A stretch of 23,330 nucleotides of DNA. It comes from Deinococcus aetherius. GTDB lineage: Bacteria > Deinococcota > Deinococci > Deinococcales > Deinococcaceae. Where the stretch lies: positions 1 to 23,330 of the forward strand of contig NZ_AP026565.1 of assembly GCF_025997855.1 (NCBI RefSeq), read 5' to 3'. A model generated the notes under the pieces. The model searched no databases. It saw nothing but the letters and a program-made list of their open reading frames with translations, and was not told the DNA's origin. The translations under genes and the position numbers were made by a program. This document shows, one piece after another, positions 7,975 to 15,406 of this stretch; the first letter of the stretch is position 1, and the number at the start of each line of letters is the position of its first letter.

Positions 7975-10236
7975 TTAAAACTTGGGCAGAGTGAAGCCGA
8001 AGGTAGCGCCCTCCCCAAGCCGTGCTGAGGCCCAGACCCGGCCTCCGTGCCGGGTGATGATTCGCCGCACGTTCGCCAGCCCCACGCCGGTGCCCTCAAA
8101 GTCCTTGGTGAGATGCAGCCGCTGAAACACCCCGAAGAGCTTGTTCGTGTACTGGGGATCAAAACCCACGCCGTTGTCCCGCACGTGGACGACCCACTCG
8201 CTGGGGCGCTCCTCGGCCCAGACCTCGACGCGCGCCACCTCGCGGGGGCGAGTGTACTTCAACGCGTTTTCCAGCAAGTTCGTGACCACCTGGCGCAACG
8301 TGTCGGAGTCAGCCATCACCAGCGGCAGCGGCCCGATCTCCCACTCCATCAGTCGCTCCAGCACATCGGCCTCCAATTCCACCCGGACGACCTCCACCAG
8401 CTCGCCCAGGTCCACCGGGCCCAGGCGCAGTGGGAGCCGGGAGGTCCGCGACAGGTCGAGCATCGCGTCGATCAGGGTGTTCATGCGCCCGGCCGCCTCC
8501 TCCACCACAGTGAGGTAGCGCGCCGCCTTGTCATCCAGCCCCACACCCAGTTGCTTGCGGAGCAGGTGGTTGAAACTCATCACGTGCCGCACAGGGGTGC
8601 GCAGATCGTGCGAGACGCTGTAGGTGAAGGCCTCCAGTTCCTCGTTGGCGACTTCCAACTTGCGGCGCTCCTGCGCGAGTCGCGCCACCCCCTGGGCGCC
8701 CTCCAGGGTGAGCCCCAGGCTGCGCGCCACGGTGACCAGCAGCGCCCGGTCCGCCGCACTCCAGGCTCGGGCCTCAAAGAGCGCCACGTTGAAGAGGCCC
8801 GGCACCTCCCCGTCCACCAGAACGGGCAGGGCGGCCACGGTCTGGAGATGCTGCACCAGTTCTGGCGCCACATCCAGCGCCTGATCGTAGCGGTCCTGAA
8901 AGAAGGGGGCCTGCGTCTGCTCGGGCCGGTCGAGGGTCGGTGTCCCGCCCACGGGAAAGCCGGCGTCCACGGCCGCCTGCAACTCGGGGGTGCCCGGGAC
9001 ACCGACCTGCACCGCCGCGTGCCAGCGCCCGGCGTGGCGCTCATAGAAGAACCCTACGCCCGGAGGGAGCAGGGACAGCACCAGGTCCAGCGCGCGCCGG
9101 ATCAGCTCGTACCGGTCGGTCTGGAGCGCAAGGTCCTGGGACAGCCGCGCGACGCCCTCCAGCGCTTTGGTCCGCGCGTCGAGTTCCGCGTTCTGGGTCT
9201 CCAAACGGGTGGTGGCCTCCGCGCGCTCCAACGCCAGATTCAGCCCCCGGCCCACCGCCCGCACGACGGCCCGGTCCAGCTCACTCCAGCGGTAGGTGTG
9301 GCGCAGGCCCAGGGCCACGAAGCCCCGCACCTCACCGTCCACCACCAGTGGGACGTTGGCAGCGGCCCCGTATCCCTCCGAGTGCGGCACCCGCTCGCGT
9401 TCCACGTCCCACTGCTCGGTGAACACCGGCTGCTGGGTGTTCAGCGCCTCGGCGTACAGGGGCGTGTCCAGCGGCAGCCCCTCCCGCAGCAGCGCCAGCA
9501 GTTCGGGTTGGTCCTCCAGGTCCTCGGTCCACACGCGGGCCCTCCAGCGGTCCCCCTCGCGCTCGTAGTACACGAAGGTGCTGTCGTCGCCGAAATGGGC
9601 CCACAGCACCCGGGTCGCTTCGCCGGTCAGGGCCCGCACGGCGGTCTGGGTTCCGACCGCCTCGGTAAAGGCCACAAAGGCCTCCTGCGCGCGGGCCTCC
9701 TCCTCGGCCCGTCGGGTACGCTCCTGCAACTCGGCCTGGGCGCGCACCCGCTCGGTCGTCTCGATGACCGTGACCAGCACCCCGCCCACCCCGCCCGTCT
9801 CGTCACGGACGGGGCTGAAGGTGAGGGTGAAAAAGGCCTCCTCGTCCTGGCCGTGCCGCTGGATCACCAGCCGCTGGTCGGTGAACTCGAAGGTCTCGCC
9901 CCGGTGCATCACGCCGTCGTAGATGGGGGCGTTGAAGTGCCACACCTCCGGCCAGCACTCGCGGGTAGGTTGCCCCAGCCCAGCGGGGTGCTTGGCCCCC
10001 ATGACGATGCGGTAGGGGTCGTTGTAAATCTGCACCAGGTCGGGCCCCCACAACACAATCATGGCGAACGGGTGGACAAGCAGCATCTCGGTGAGGGTCC
10101 GTAGGCTCTGGGGCCAGGTGGACCGGGGGCCGAGGGAGGTGGACGACCAGTCGAACGCCTGCACCAGACGGCCCATCTCGTGTGGCAGGGCCGAGGAACC
10201 GCCCGGGGTGGGGATGAGATCGGTCGGTTGACTCAT
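7975..10236 (-). CDS. PAS-GAF-GAF sensor histidine kinase
   Basis: A 753-aa soluble sensor kinase. A PAS module spans about residues 20-165 (WPQSLRT near the start, then YNDPYRIVMGAKHP and ending VIETTERV, the usual pattern of this PAS class). A short coiled linker leads to GAF modules at about 185-340 and 360-515. HisKA follows with His543 (SVSHDLRTP), then HATPase_c with Asn657, DNGVG at 687-691 and GTGVG at 715-719. All kinase boxes are intact. From the last GAF onward it is clearly paralogous to the kinase at 44-2860. The ATG has TAAGCT 12 nt upstream and no Shine-Dalgarno. It is divergent from the DUF4258 gene and has no partner regulator beside it. Confidence 0.93.
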   Translation of the reverse strand: MSQPTDLIPTPGGSSALPHEMGRLVQAFDWSSTSLGPRSTWPQSLRTLTEMLLVHPFAMIVLWGPDLVQIYNDPYRIVMGAKHPAGLGQPTRECWPEVWHFNAPIYDGVMHRGETFEFTDQRLVIQRHGQDEEAFFTLTFSPVRDETGGVGGVLVTVIETTERVRAQAELQERTRRAEEEARAQEAFVAFTEAVGTQTAVRALTGEATRVLWAHFGDDSTFVYYEREGDRWRARVWTEDLEDQPELLALLREGLPLDTPLYAEALNTQQPVFTEQWDVERERVPHSEGYGAAANVPLVVDGEVRGFVALGLRHTYRWSELDRAVVRAVGRGLNLALERAEATTRLETQNAELDARTKALEGVARLSQDLALQTDRYELIRRALDLVLSLLPPGVGFFYERHAGRWHAAVQVGVPGTPELQAAVDAGFPVGGTPTLDRPEQTQAPFFQDRYDQALDVAPELVQHLQTVAALPVLVDGEVPGLFNVALFEARAWSAADRALLVTVARSLGLTLEGAQGVARLAQERRKLEVANEELEAFTYSVSHDLRTPVRHVMSFNHLLRKQLGVGLDDKAARYLTVVEEAAGRMNTLIDAMLDLSRTSRLPLRLGPVDLGELVEVVRVELEADVLERLMEWEIGPLPLVMADSDTLRQVVTNLLENALKYTRPREVARVEVWAEERPSEWVVHVRDNGVGFDPQYTNKLFGVFQRLHLTKDFEGTGVGLANVRRIITRHGGRVWASARLGEGATFGFTLPKF

Positions 10237-10339
10237 GGGGGTGAACTGAGCTTAGCGTGAGCCTGGGGTGCCGCGCCCTGGTCCTGTTCATGAGCCCGCA
10301 CCATCCCCCCGAGGAGGAGTGGGCAAGGCCGTACAGAAG

Positions 10340-10358
10340 TTAGCTTTTATGCTAATCT
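10340..10358 (+). promoter_or_regulatory. Palindromic operator overlapping leaderless -10 of the DUF4258 operon
   Basis: TTAGC-N6-GCTAA (10340-10355) is an inverted repeat whose right arm overlaps TAATCT (10353-10358). TAATCT is a TANNNT -10 box ending 6 nt before the GTG start. Such an arrangement would let the downstream HTH protein repress its own operon. Confidence 0.5.
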
Positions 10359-10364
10359 TCAGGT

Positions 10365-10673
10365 GTGATCCCAGGGTTCGATTTCAGCACCACGCAAGTG
10401 CTGGAGTGGGAACTCGACGCCATCTGGAAAGCGCTGGACGAGGAACGCCTGATCTTCAGCCGTCACGCCCGCGAGGAATTGAGTCTCGACGCCCTGACCC
10501 TCGACGACGTGCTGGACGCCATCAACTTCCCCGATGAGGTGAGCAAGGACCTCCCCGGCGGCCCCCGCGCCCCGGGCCTGAACTTCGACCGCTTTCTCGG
10601 CCACGTCCGGCTGCGCGCCAAGGTCGGCTGGCGCGACGAAACCTACATCGTCGTGACCGTCATGGCGAACTGA
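10365..10673 (+). CDS. DUF4258 protein, probable toxin of a toxin-antitoxin pair
   Basis: A 102-aa protein. The core IFSRHAREELSLDALTLDDVLDAI followed by a basic beta-hairpin region ending YIVVTVMAN matches DUF4258, a small family often paired with an HTH antitoxin and thought to share the RelE/BrnT-like fold. It is first in a two-gene operon: the stop is 11 bp before the ATG of the HTH gene, toxin-first as in higBA. The GTG start is set by TAATCT 6 nt upstream. Toxicity and target (probably RNA) are inferred from family and context, not shown by the sequence. Confidence 0.7.
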   Translation: MIPGFDFSTTQVLEWELDAIWKALDEERLIFSRHAREELSLDALTLDDVLDAINFPDEVSKDLPGGPRAPGLNFDRFLGHVRLRAKVGWRDETYIVVTVMAN

Positions 10674-10684
10674 AAGGAGAAGAC

Positions 10685-11116
10685 ATGCCTGTCCGGCCCA
10701 CCACCTACCAGACCCAGCAGCGCGGCGTGAGTGTCACCGTCACGGATGTGCCGACGACCTTCAGTGACGACGGGGAGGAACTGGGCTTCGCCCTGGGGGT
10801 CATGCGTCAGCTCGACGCCCTGGTGCAGGAGGCGTTGGCGAAACAGCCCGAGGGCGGCGCGGTGGAACTTGCCTACGCCGAGACGGTGCCGCCGCCCGAT
10901 CCGGTGAGCCTGGAACTGCGGCGGGCGCTGCGACTGCGGAAGGTGAGCGGCGCGCAGGTGGCCCAGCAGCTTGGGGTGACCCCCCCGGTCGTCTCGCGCT
11001 GGCTTAGCCCGGACTACCATCAACACGGCATGGAGACGCTGCGGCGCATCGCCGACGCCCTGGACATGGACGTGGAAGTCAAGCTCAAGCCCAGGCAACG
11101 CCAGGCCGCTTCATAG
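10685..11116 (+). CDS. HTH (XRE-like) antitoxin with HicB-like N-terminus
   Basis: A 143-aa protein. Residues about 10-60 (GVSVTVTDVPTTFSDDGEELGFAL and following) resemble the partial HicB fold. Residues 75-135 form a Cro/XRE-type helix-turn-helix with AQVAQQLGVTPPVVSRW as the recognition unit. It should bind and neutralise the DUF4258 protein and repress the operon through the palindrome at 10340-10355. A strong Shine-Dalgarno (AAAGGAG) precedes the ATG, in contrast to the leaderless first gene, as expected for an internal cistron. A hairpin at 11157-11204 ends the operon. Confidence 0.75.
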   Translation: MPVRPTTYQTQQRGVSVTVTDVPTTFSDDGEELGFALGVMRQLDALVQEALAKQPEGGAVELAYAETVPPPDPVSLELRRALRLRKVSGAQVAQQLGVTPPVVSRWLSPDYHQHGMETLRRIADALDMDVEVKLKPRQRQAAS

Positions 11117-11156
11117 CGACTTCACGGGCTGGACGACGAGCCCTCCAACAGCACTC

Positions 11157-11204
11157 CATCAACAGGGAGGGGGAGCGTGCAGGGGGCTCCCCTCCTTGTT
11201 GATG
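11157..11204. terminator. Long inverted repeat between convergent genes
   Basis: About 20-bp near-complementary arms, CATCAACAGGGAGG at the left and CCTCCTTGTTGATG at the right, enclose a further GGGAGC/GGCTCCC pairing. It lies between the antitoxin stop (11116) and the GNAT stop (11249) and could act in both directions. No clear U tract follows. A shorter sequence with similar right arm wording is at 17908-17950. Confidence 0.55.
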
Positions 11205-11248
11205 CCCTCTCGTTGCGGGTTGAGCTGGGCTGAAAGGAACCCGCGGGA

Positions 11249-12058
11249 TCACTCACCTTCAGGCTTGCGCCAGTAGCGAGAGCCGTTGGTGGCTCGCCCC
11301 AACACGCCCAGCTCGAACATGTCGCGGCGCAACAGGGCGGGATCGTCAAAGGTGTGCGCGGCGCGTAACACCTCGTTGACCTCGCGCTCGGTGTACTCGC
11401 GCCCAAGCTCGAACTTCGACCCCAGATACGTCAGCACCCTGCGCTTCATTTGGTGTTGCGATGGGTACACCGTCACCCTGCCCTCGCCGTCCAAGTACCG
11501 CTCCACCCCACTTTCCTGACGGCGGTGCGGTGCGGCAGGCAAGACGTGTTGCAACTCGTGGACACGGTGCGTCTTGGCGCCGTACTGGGCCTCGGGCAAG
11601 GATCGGTCCGTCGGCTCGAATCCGACCGACTGCCAGAACCGCAGCGCCCGCTGATTCTCCTGCACGACCGACAGCACGATGCGCCGGACCCCTCTCGCCC
11701 ATGCACGACCTGCATACCCCTGATACACCCGGCGCCCCAGACCGCTTCCACGGAGCGTTGGGTCCATCAGCAGCAAGCCCAGGTACTCTTCGTCCGCTGC
11801 GGGAGAGTTGTGAACGATCTCCAGTAATGCGACGAGCTGTGCGCCTTGCAAGACGCCGATCAGCCACAAGTCCTCCGGCTTCTTCCCAGGCGGCAAGACG
11901 TCGAAGAGTTCAGCGGCTTCCTCATCGGGGCGCGCAGGCTCGCCGGTGATCATCTCGGTGTAGTCCGACGCCCGCCGCGCAAGGTCCGCAATCAGTGTGA
12001 TGTCCTCAGGACGCAAGCGTCGAACGACGAAACCGGGGAGAGCAAAAGTAGCAGGCAC
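11249..12058 (-). CDS. GNAT acetyltransferase-DUF2087 fusion
   Basis: A 269-aa two-domain protein. Residues 10-150 are a GNAT N-acetyltransferase with the acetyl-CoA loop RGSGLGRR (103-110) and motif B NQRALRFWQSVGF (135-147). Residues about 190-265 match DUF2087: KRRVLTYLGSKFELGREYTE, VNEVLRAAH and LLRRDMFELGVLGR, a winged-helix-like domain known in small regulatory proteins. The substrate is unknown. The fused domain may bind nucleic acid or regulate. The GTG start has AAAGGGG about 6 nt upstream. The gene starts 12 bp after the stop of the ribbon-helix-helix-like gene, so the two form an operon. Confidence 0.85.
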   Translation of the reverse strand: MPATFALPGFVVRRLRPEDITLIADLARRASDYTEMITGEPARPDEEAAELFDVLPPGKKPEDLWLIGVLQGAQLVALLEIVHNSPAADEEYLGLLLMDPTLRGSGLGRRVYQGYAGRAWARGVRRIVLSVVQENQRALRFWQSVGFEPTDRSLPEAQYGAKTHRVHELQHVLPAAPHRRQESGVERYLDGEGRVTVYPSQHQMKRRVLTYLGSKFELGREYTEREVNEVLRAAHTFDDPALLRRDMFELGVLGRATNGSRYWRKPEGE

Positions 12059-12070
12059 TCTGGACCCCTT

Positions 12071-12589
12071 TCAGGCCAACTCTTCCTCAGCCGTCTCGTC
12101 GGGAAAATCTTCGGGCGCCTCGTCCCTCGGGACGCGCTTGTGCACGGGCTCCATCAACGCCTGCAACTTCGCCAGTTCCTCGAAATGTCGGCGCCCTGCC
12201 GCCCAGGTGGCGGACCACTGCTTCTCCTCGTACCCCTTGAGCAATTCCAGGCGTGCCGGGCCCTTGGCCGTGGCAATCTGCTCGGCGTAGTAGGCGGTCG
12301 CCTGCACCATTCGGCGGGCGGTTCCCGCCTCCATGTAGGTGCGAATTTGAAAGTCGAGCAGACGTTCCAAAAAGAGGTTCAACTCCTGCCTGACCACCTG
12401 CCTGACGGTGGGCAGCATGAGGGCCGCGCCCTCGTCTCTGGCCTCGGCTTCGGCGGCGTGAGCGAGCAGGGCTCCACCCAGCTCAGTCACAGGCATTCCG
12501 CTGGCGTGGGCCTTGGCCGTCAAAAAGGCGGCGACATTCGCCGGAACACGCACCTGCAACTTCACGGTCTTGCTGCTCGGCCTGGGCAT
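12071..12589 (-). CDS. Ribbon-helix-helix-like protein with helical tail
   Basis: A 172-aa protein. Residues about 8-50 (VKLQVRVPANVAAFLTAKAHASGMPVTEL) have the beta strand plus two-helix pattern of ribbon-helix-helix DNA-binding proteins. The rest is predicted long helices with an acidic C-terminus. The function is unknown; a plasmid-borne regulator or partition or mobilisation accessory is possible. The ATG at 12589 is preferred to a GTG at 12598 because AAAGGTG sits 6 nt upstream of it and the GTG overlaps that site. A TTTGT-TCG-ACAAA palindrome lies about 45 bp upstream. Cotranscribed with the GNAT-DUF2087 gene. Confidence 0.6.
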   Translation of the reverse strand: MPRPSSKTVKLQVRVPANVAAFLTAKAHASGMPVTELGGALLAHAAEAEARDEGAALMLPTVRQVVRQELNLFLERLLDFQIRTYMEAGTARRMVQATAYYAEQIATAKGPARLELLKGYEEKQWSATWAAGRRHFEELAKLQALMEPVHKRVPRDEAPEDFPDETAEEELA

Positions 12590-12633
12590 CTGGAGCACCT
12601 TTCTGAACGCAACAAACAGGGGAATTGAACGCC

Positions 12634-12646
12634 TTTGTCGAACAAA
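12634..12646. promoter_or_regulatory. Small palindrome upstream of the ribbon-helix-helix-like gene
   Basis: TTTGT-CGA-ACAAA on the plus strand, 45 bp before the ATG at 12589, in an AT-rich island (12610-12720) that likely holds the promoter. Possible operator for the encoded ribbon-helix-helix-like protein. Confidence 0.35.
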
Positions 12647-12659
12647 AAATAGCAGAATC

Positions 12660-12917
12660 TATTTCGATAAGCCTGATTCCAATTCAAAGTCGTCTCAGAC
12701 GCTAATTTCTCGTACTTGTATCAGACCCTTATCCTGCCTTACACACCACGTCACCTCGAACGCCCCTTCCTACCACCCTTTGCCGAGGCGTTGGCCCTCG
12801 GGGTGATCGCCTCCGAGGACGTGCTGTCCTGACCTCCAGCAGCGCCCCTCTTCCCAAGGCTCTCGGTCTTCACCAAGGACGGCCCGAGGAGGTGACTTGT
12901 TTTTGCGGACCGTGCCC
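12660..12917. other. Intergenic stretch with a degraded reading-frame remnant
   Basis: No intact gene is visible. A plus-strand frame open from about 12683 to 12831 has no start codon. It ends FAEALALGVIASEDVLS and could be the tail of a lost gene. Its codons include the first copy of the CTTATCCTGCC repeat (12728-12738). Confidence 0.3.
12728..12738 (+). repeat. CTTATCCTGCC repeat, copy 1
   Basis: Exact 11-mer, same orientation as four copies at 14228, 14401, 14772 and 15128. The following bases (CACCACGTCACCTCGAACG) resemble those after the copy at 14401. Confidence 0.6.
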
Positions 12918-13520
12918 TCAGTCCGAGTTCTGAGTGATGATCCACAGCCGCCAGCGGTTCAGCATCTCCATTGGCCGCGTAGCAGAGTGAGTAAACATCA
13001 GCAGCTCGTCGAGGTCTTCCGGCAACTCGTCGCCCGTCAGGTGGTGCAGGTGCGCGGCCGTCACGTCCACCGGGTACACCGCCTCGCGCAGGTCCCCATA
13101 GCTCAGGTTGGCGTCCACCCCCAGCAGCTCGCGCAGCGCCACGCGGTACGTCATCAGATCGTCCACCGTCGTGCCCCACCCGGCCAGGTTGCTGTCATAG
13201 AAGCGCAGGAACAGCCGCAGCAACCCCGCCTCGCGTTCGGGCCGCGGTGTGAGTTCGGTCGCCACCAGTTCCACCTGCGTGCAGTTCACCCCGCCCGCCT
13301 GGTGGCGCAGGTGCAACCACCGGCGGTCCTGGCCGGGCCGCACCTCGCGCGACAGCCACCCGGGCAACACCCCCAGCAGCAGGCGCGGTCGTTCCTCCAG
13401 GTCCGGGAACACCTCGGCACTGGAGACGACTTCGCCCCACGCGCCCGCGGTCGTGGTCTCGTTCACCTCGCCATGTTCGCCGAGGTGCTGACCCTCATGG
13501 ATGCGCCAAAGGGCGGACAC
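12918..13520 (-). CDS. Uncharacterised protein
   Basis: A protein of up to 200 aa with no family I can name. It has protein-like composition throughout, with strands around residues 45-110 (LLLGVLPGWLSREV, RLFLRFYDSN) and a helical C-terminal half (TVDDLMTYRVALRELLGVD, ELPEDLDELLMFTH). It is predicted soluble. The start is uncertain: the GTG at 13520 has only a weak GGACAGG upstream, and another GTG at 13466 is possible. It is 64 bp downstream of the 84-aa gene on the same strand and probably in its operon. The competing plus-strand frame across it is a GC-rich shadow. Confidence 0.6.
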   Translation of the reverse strand: MSALWRIHEGQHLGEHGEVNETTTAGAWGEVVSSAEVFPDLEERPRLLLGVLPGWLSREVRPGQDRRWLHLRHQAGGVNCTQVELVATELTPRPEREAGLLRLFLRFYDSNLAGWGTTVDDLMTYRVALRELLGVDANLSYGDLREAVYPVDVTAAHLHHLTGDELPEDLDELLMFTHSATRPMEMLNRWRLWIITQNSD

Positions 13521-13584
13521 GACCTGTCCATCCCGGAACTGTGGACTGCGTGCGGGCCGCGCGCTGGCCTACCAGGTCTCCCGC

Positions 13585-13839
13585 TCAGCGGCCGTCCTCG
13601 TCGTCGGGTGGGGTCGGGAATAGGCGATCCGTCAGGCGCCGGAACTCGACGCCCGGGTACTTCTGCGCCCACGCTTCATCGGCCTGTCGGCACCGCTCCC
13701 AGTACGCCCGCCGGTGCACCCGCACCGCGGCCTGTCCCTCGGGCGTGTCGGGGTCGTACATCACCCCCTGGTCGTCAGGTCTCCCTGGACCGAGGGCGGC
13801 GAACCACGGGTGTTGGGGCTGCGGGTGTTCCTCGTCCAT
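13585..13839 (-). CDS. Small uncharacterised acidic protein
   Basis: An 84-aa protein, hydrophilic, with Trp/Tyr-rich helical centre (YWERCRQADEAWAQKYPGVEFRRL) and Asp/Pro-rich ends. I recognise no family. A near-perfect GAGGAGG Shine-Dalgarno 7 nt before the ATG strongly supports translation. It is the first gene of a likely pair with 12918-13520. The unusual repeat-bearing non-coding stretch lies directly upstream, so that region could be its leader. Confidence 0.65.
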   Translation of the reverse strand: MDEEHPQPQHPWFAALGPGRPDDQGVMYDPDTPEGQAAVRVHRRAYWERCRQADEAWAQKYPGVEFRRLTDRLFPTPPDDEDGR

Positions 13840-14154
13840 GCCTGGTCCTCCTCGTCCACGCTACGGCACCATCTGCTGCGCTGACCAACCCTTCACCAGC
13901 CACGTCACCTCGCCACGAATCTGCACCGTGAACTGCACCGCCACCCTCACCGTCACTGCCACCGTAAACCTCACGCACGGTGCTTCGTGGATGTGTTCAC
14001 CAAGTGAAGGGTCAACCGCACCGTGAACCCCACCATCAACAGCCACGCGAACCTGTCCACCCTCGCGCCTGCCGGGTTCACCCTGCCTCTACCGAACCGA
14101 ACCTTAGTGCCCGTCATCACCGCCGAACCTCGTGCGGAACCTGCGGCGACAAAA

Positions 14155-14186
14155 CGTACACGATTTTTGCATTCGTACACGATTTT
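14155..14186 (+). repeat. 13-bp direct repeat CGTACACGATTTT x2
   Basis: Exact copies at 14155-14167 and 14174-14186, a 19-bp period, followed by an AT-rich patch. The repeat may be a tandem binding site or iteron. It lies 42 bp before the repeat copy at 14228. Confidence 0.6.
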
Positions 14187-14227
14187 CTGCCCACCATGAC
14201 GGCAAATAACGTTGATCGTGGACGTGT

Positions 14228-14238
14228 CTTATCCTGCC
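14228..14238 (+). repeat. CTTATCCTGCC repeat, copy 2
   Basis: Exact 11-mer, extended to CTTATCCTGCCCTAAGC and shared to that length with copy 3. Downstream similarity to copy 3 continues (AGCTTCC then TCCAYGC and TTGACSG). Confidence 0.65.
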
Positions 14239-14400
14239 CTAAGCGCAGCTTCCGTCCATGCTCGTGACGTTGACGGTCGCTGGCCGCTCACCCTGCACAC
14301 GCCGCGTGCCAAGGCCCGAGGCGAAGGGTACTACCGGGATGGGGCGGTAGGACGCGCCGACCCTCTCCGGGGGCAGGAAAAACACCCGTGGTCCTACCTC

Positions 14401-14411
14401 CTTATCCTGCC
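14401..14411 (+). repeat. CTTATCCTGCC repeat, copy 3
   Basis: Exact 11-mer, 173 bp after copy 2, with a similar ~50-bp right flank. Confidence 0.65.
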
Positions 14412-14771
14412 CTAAGCAGGCTTCCCCTCCACGCGCCACCTTGACCGTGCTTCACGCTCGTATGGGGGCGACGGTAGGCCGTCAGCTCGGGCACCACACT
14501 CTGCACGTCGTGTTCGGCAGCAGCTTCGGTGGACATCTGCACATCCACCTCGGTGGTCGTGTCGGTGATGCGGTGGATGGTGCGCGGTCAGGTTCCCCGT
14601 CAAGGCGGTCGTCATGTCGCTCGTATGGCCCCAGTCATGCGCGCGGGCTCCACCGAGGAAGGCACGCCGCACCACGCGCACCACCCCAGGTTGAACGTGA
14701 CCACGCCGCTCGTCGGGTGGTCACGCACAAGAGCGTGCTGGTGAGGTTCGAGGTGTCCAAGTGACCACGGC

Positions 14772-14782
14772 CTTATCCTGCC
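14772..14782 (+). repeat. CTTATCCTGCC repeat, copy 4
   Basis: Exact 11-mer, 371 bp after copy 3, flanked by direct GTGACCAC repeats at 14761-14768 and about 14787-14794. Confidence 0.65.
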
Positions 14783-15127
14783 CTCCGTGACCACACCCAC
14801 CCCAAAACGACACCGGGACTGAGGATCACTCCACGCGGTCGCTGAGCGGACACTGGTGATGACGCCGAAGCGGTGATGGAGTCGAGCACAGGTTCGGTGC
14901 AGGTGATGGTGAAGGTGTGGTGCTGGATTCGGACGCACCTACGGTGGTGATGCTGACGGTGGAGGTGTGGTGTGGACCGGAGCAGGTGACACGGCCTGAA
15001 CACGACGCACACCGTGGTGGACGCCGAGCACAACTCCGCGCGGAATAGACCGGGCCGGTGACACCCGCCACCGGGCCTAACGAAACATGCACCAGTACGA
15101 GTGGAAAGGCGTCTTAGGCCCTAGGCC

Positions 15128-15138
15128 CTTATCCTGCC
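15128..15138 (+). repeat. CTTATCCTGCC repeat, copy 5
   Basis: Exact 11-mer, 356 bp after copy 4, preceded by the tandem wording TAGGCCCTAGGCC. Confidence 0.65.
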
Positions 15139-15406
15139 ACGTCGGTGACGCAAGCCAACTCGACGGCCCACCTCAACCCCTCGCGCGCGCGGCCAGCGCC
15201 ACCGCACGGCTCCACCTGTGGGGCTCACTGGAAGGACGAAAGCGGTCGTGGGTGCCGTCCGCAAAAAAGGATGAACCGCTGGTCTGAATTCCTTGGTCGG
15301 CACGCTGGGTCGGGCCCCTGCCTCCCCACGTCCACCGCAGACCTCGGCGGGTCGCCTGGTGTCCTCCCAGGCGGGCCGTCGGGGGCGAGGATGGACCCTT
15401 TTAGGC

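Larger units (their letters stand above)
13861..15400. other. Long non-coding, low-complexity stretch with repeats
   Basis: About 1.5 kb with no frame I accept as a gene: open frames are short, overlap on all strands and lack start signals. Strand-biased wording is obvious. CACCGTGAAC and CACCGTMA variants are clustered at 13924-14030 and GGTGATG variants at 14855-14960. Four exact copies of CTTATCCTGCC lie here. A 13-bp direct repeat is at 14155-14186 and a GC-rich near-palindrome at about 15050-15078. Some minus-strand frames encode Val/Thr-alternating peptides (for example FTVAVTVRVAVQFTVQ), which could be decayed coding repeats. It may be a pseudogene graveyard, a repeat-cassette array or a structured leader. 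Confidence 0.5.

Noticed and set aside
7097..7978. Plus-strand frame opposite the recombinase
   Set aside because: Recombinase catalytic residues are all present on the minus strand; the opposite frame is compositionally biased only.
8047..10104. 685-codon plus-strand open frame opposite the second kinase
   Set aside because: Antisense shadow of an intact PAS-GAF kinase; no domain, no start signal.
12897..13931. 344-codon plus-strand frame
   Set aside because: It covers two minus-strand genes with better composition; the 84-aa one has a near-perfect Shine-Dalgarno. The translation is Arg/Pro/His-rich.
14239..14439. 66-codon minus-strand frame with an AAGGAGG sequence inside
   Set aside because: The purine-rich sequence has no start codon at proper distance (nearest GTG 11 nt away), and the frame spans two repeat copies.
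14228..15138. CRISPR array
   Set aside because: Repeats are only 11-17 bp with irregular 173-371-bp spacing and no cas genes.
14228..15138. Integron cassette array
   Set aside because: No attC-type paired core sites were found around the repeats, no integron integrase with its extra motif is present, and the intervals lack genes. The recombinase at 6956-7909 is a plain Xer-like enzyme. Kept only as one idea among several.
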